Positions 62,352 through 64,000 of a stretch of DNA of 64,000 nt are shown piece after piece. Below the pieces are notes generated by a model, which was given only the letters and a program-made list of their open reading frames with translations, did no database searches and was not told the DNA's origin. This stretch comes from Pedobacter mendelii (lineage in GTDB: Bacteria; Bacteroidota; Bacteroidia; Sphingobacteriales; Sphingobacteriaceae). Each line of letters begins with the position of its first letter. The stretch's first letter is position 1. The position numbers and the translations under genes are program-made. Location: contig NZ_BMDJ01000007.1 of NCBI RefSeq assembly GCF_014635725.1, positions 62,001 through 126,000 of the forward strand, written 5' to 3'.

Positions 62352-63506
62352 ATGTTAAAAATAACAGGTCTGAAAAAAACCTTACTCTTTATAACTTTTC
62401 TTTTTACTTCATATTTTGCCTCAGCACAGTTTAATCAGTCGGCTTTTGAGAATAGAATTCGTCCGGATAGTAGCTTAACCAACGAGGTTCATTTTAATTT
62501 TTACAACTTCAATTACGTTCGGAATTACGAGTACACCAACGATTTTCACGACGGTTATACTTTGTATGGAACGCAACTGCAACCGCAAATTGTGTATTAT
62601 GCACACCCAAATTTGGCCATAACCGCCGGTGCTTTTATTCGCAAGGATTTTGGTAGAAATGGAATCACCGATGCAAAACCTTTGTTCAGTTTAAAATATC
62701 ATAAGCGCAATTTAACTTTGATTTTCGGAAGTTTAGAAGGCGGCATTCAGCATAAATATATCGAGCCACTTTACGATTTTGAAAGAACGATAACTACACC
62801 AATTGAATATGGAACACAGCTACTGGTAGAGCGCAAAAAATTCAATCTAGATGCCTGGATTGCCTGGCAGAAAATGATTTACACAGGCGAAGCTGCCAAA
62901 GAAGAAATCATAGGAGGTTTATCTACAGAAAGTACAATAGCCGAAAATAATGGCTGGAAGTTTAGTTTTCCTGCACAGTTTTTGGCTTTCCATCAAGGCG
63001 GCCAAATTGATGTGTTAAAGGAAATTCCAATTAGTACCGTTTTTAACGGGGCTGCGGGATTGAAATTACACAAAGCTATTAACACCAACATCAAACAGGT
63101 TTATACAGACAATTATATCGCGGTTTATAAGGATTTTTCGCCCGATAAAAGAAGAGCTTATCAAGGTGGTTTTGGTATGTGGTTAAACGCCGGCGTAGAA
63201 AGTAAATGGGGTAGTTTGGTGGCTTCTTATTGGAAAGGAAATAACTTCATTTCTATTAAAGGAATGCCTCTATATGAATCGGTTTCGAGTAATTTATATA
63301 CCAATGGCTTAAAACAGAGTGGCAGAAACATTGTTTCGTTACGGTACGCTTATCAAAAAGAACTGATTCCACATTTATATCTTGATGTTCGTTTCGAACC
63401 ACATATCGATTTAGATAATATGGATAAGCAACTTCAGTTTAACCATTCGTTTTTCTTGACTTACAAACAAGATTTTAAGTTGTTTAAGGTTAAGAGGAAA
63501 GATTAA
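62352..63506 (+). CDS. Outer membrane or surface beta-barrel-like protein of unknown function
   Basis: A 384-residue exported protein. The signal peptide ends SYFASAQ (about residue 26). The mature part has beta-strand patterns such as RNYEYTNDFHDGYTLYGTQLQPQIVYYAHPNLAITAGAF and repeated aromatic residues, like small outer-membrane barrels. A frame exists from TTG at 62331, but the ATG at 62352 is preferred because of the -7 element and the usual signal peptide start. No family is recognised. The gene ends 32 bases before the IS. Confidence 0.72.
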   Translation: MLKITGLKKTLLFITFLFTSYFASAQFNQSAFENRIRPDSSLTNEVHFNFYNFNYVRNYEYTNDFHDGYTLYGTQLQPQIVYYAHPNLAITAGAFIRKDFGRNGITDAKPLFSLKYHKRNLTLIFGSLEGGIQHKYIEPLYDFERTITTPIEYGTQLLVERKKFNLDAWIAWQKMIYTGEAAKEEIIGGLSTESTIAENNGWKFSFPAQFLAFHQGGQIDVLKEIPISTVFNGAAGLKLHKAINTNIKQVYTDNYIAVYKDFSPDKRRAYQGGFGMWLNAGVESKWGSLVASYWKGNNFISIKGMPLYESVSSNLYTNGLKQSGRNIVSLRYAYQKELIPHLYLDVRFEPHIDLDNMDKQLQFNHSFFLTYKQDFKLFKVKRKD

Positions 63507-63524
63507 AATTTCCGTCAGCTAGAG

Positions 63525-63541
63525 TGAGTGTTGCACAACTA
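63525..63541. repeat. Possible IS terminal repeat
   Basis: The sequence gagtgttgcacaacta, at the outer end of the transposase gene, contains GTTGCACAAC, a palindrome of the type seen at IS1182-family ends. The other end is outside the window, so this cannot be confirmed. Confidence 0.35.
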
Positions 63542-64000
63542 GGACTGGTAGCCCAAAGTTAAAATTAAATGGCATCTATTAGGATCATGATGAAATTGGG
63601 TTACAGCTGGATTTATTTGTCGAGAAATCATCAGAGAGATCTTTTTGTGGACTTTATTGCCTGTATAAGCCACAATTTTAACCATTCTTTGCAAACCCTC
63701 ATCCAATTTTGTTTTACACTTTAATAGTTTTTTAAGGTTGTACGCTGCAGCAGCCATTGTCAAGCATTTATTTGCCTGACTTATGCCCCTTGAACTCACT
63801 TTTTTTATCCCCAGATAGTTGACCAGCGTTCCGATTACCGGTTCTACCGTACTTTGCCTTTTTTTCATCATGCGGGCTGCTTTTTTGGTTTGCATCCTTA
63901 AATGCATTTGATCATAATAGGGTTTATCTTTTGTGGATTTAACTACCATATACTTTCTGTTACCAATGCAGGTATCTTTAAAAGGGCAGTCCATACAATT
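63539..64000 (-). mobile_element. IS1182-family transposase, C-terminal part, cut by window edge
   Basis: The reading frame runs to the right edge (the ATG at 63994 is internal; codons for Asn-Cys precede it). It begins in a Cys-rich region (C-x2-C-P-F-K-D-T-C) and carries the DDE-type C-terminal motif with Glu in STVEPVIGTLVNYLGIKK, then SSRGISQANKCLTMAAAAYNLKKLL. These match IS1182-type transposases. The N-terminal DDE Asp residues are outside the window. Its presence next to the haem region marks an insertion point. Confidence 0.85.

Noticed and set aside
1..64000. tRNA or rRNA genes
   Set aside because: No cloverleaf or ribosomal RNA sequence was recognised by eye on either strand; a tRNA scan would settle this.
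1..64000. Prophage or large genomic island
   Set aside because: No integrase, capsid, terminase or tail genes are present; the gene content is mostly core with scattered repeats.

Overview
The window is chromosomal DNA from a Bacteroidota bacterium, most likely a Sphingobacteriaceae member close to Pedobacter (inference). Supporting signs are low GC content, few Shine-Dalgarno sequences, TAnnTTTG-type -7 promoter elements, a SusC/SusD outer-membrane pair, lipoproteins with a Cys followed by Lys-rich residues, a long IspG of the inserted-domain type, and topoisomerase IV genes of the Bacteroidota type. Most genes are core housekeeping genes. The accessory signal is mainly dispersed intergenic repeats, two toxin-antitoxin-like loci, a DUF559 unit bounded by inverted repeats, and an IS1182-like transposase cut by the right edge.

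Layout. 1-1.2 kb: ftsX and a DUF3098 membrane protein. 1.4-5.7 kb: a small lipoprotein, leuS, then a repeat- and terminator-rich spacer. 5.7-16 kb: a DEAD-box helicase, susC-susD, a GPH-type sugar symporter and an APC-type amino acid permease. 16.3-29.3 kb: parE, a hybrid sensor kinase, a YihY-type membrane protein, tamA-tamB and cdd. 29.5-38.9 kb: a PNGase F-like secreted protein, the DUF559 unit, parC, a TPP riboswitch driving a PnuC-type (probably thiamine) transporter, an acyl-CoA dehydrogenase homologue, msrA and an unknown lipoprotein. 39-45.3 kb: an RNA methyltransferase, a broken PIN toxin with its DUF2281 partner, mlaE-mlaF, an SDR, and a PspC / LiaF-like / GYF-RDD membrane-stress cassette. 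45.3-50.4 kb: ispG, an MscS-type channel, an alpha/beta hydrolase and a DoxX-like protein. 50.5-62.2 kb: the haem biosynthesis region, hemA, hemCD fusion, hemB, hemL, a two-component system with a TPR-like protein, hemE, an embedded zeta-toxin-like pair, and hemJ. 62.3-64 kb: an outer-membrane-type protein and the IS.

The haem genes cover glutamyl-tRNA to uroporphyrinogen and coproporphyrinogen, plus HemJ; hemN/hemF and hemH are not in the window. tamA/tamB and mlaE/mlaF serve outer-membrane assembly and lipid asymmetry.

Most noteworthy: (i) at least four families of palindromic repeats, one module of which has become coding sequence inside ispG; (ii) the DUF559 endonuclease-like gene whose stop codon lies inside one of two flanking inverted repeats, resembling a small mobile unit; (iii) a TPP riboswitch with a roughly 80-nt repeat inserted between conserved halves; (iv) a zeta-toxin-like gene overlapping hemJ; (v) an apparent insertion in the leucine-specific region of LeuRS. 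All function calls rest on reading motifs by eye; no database search was run.
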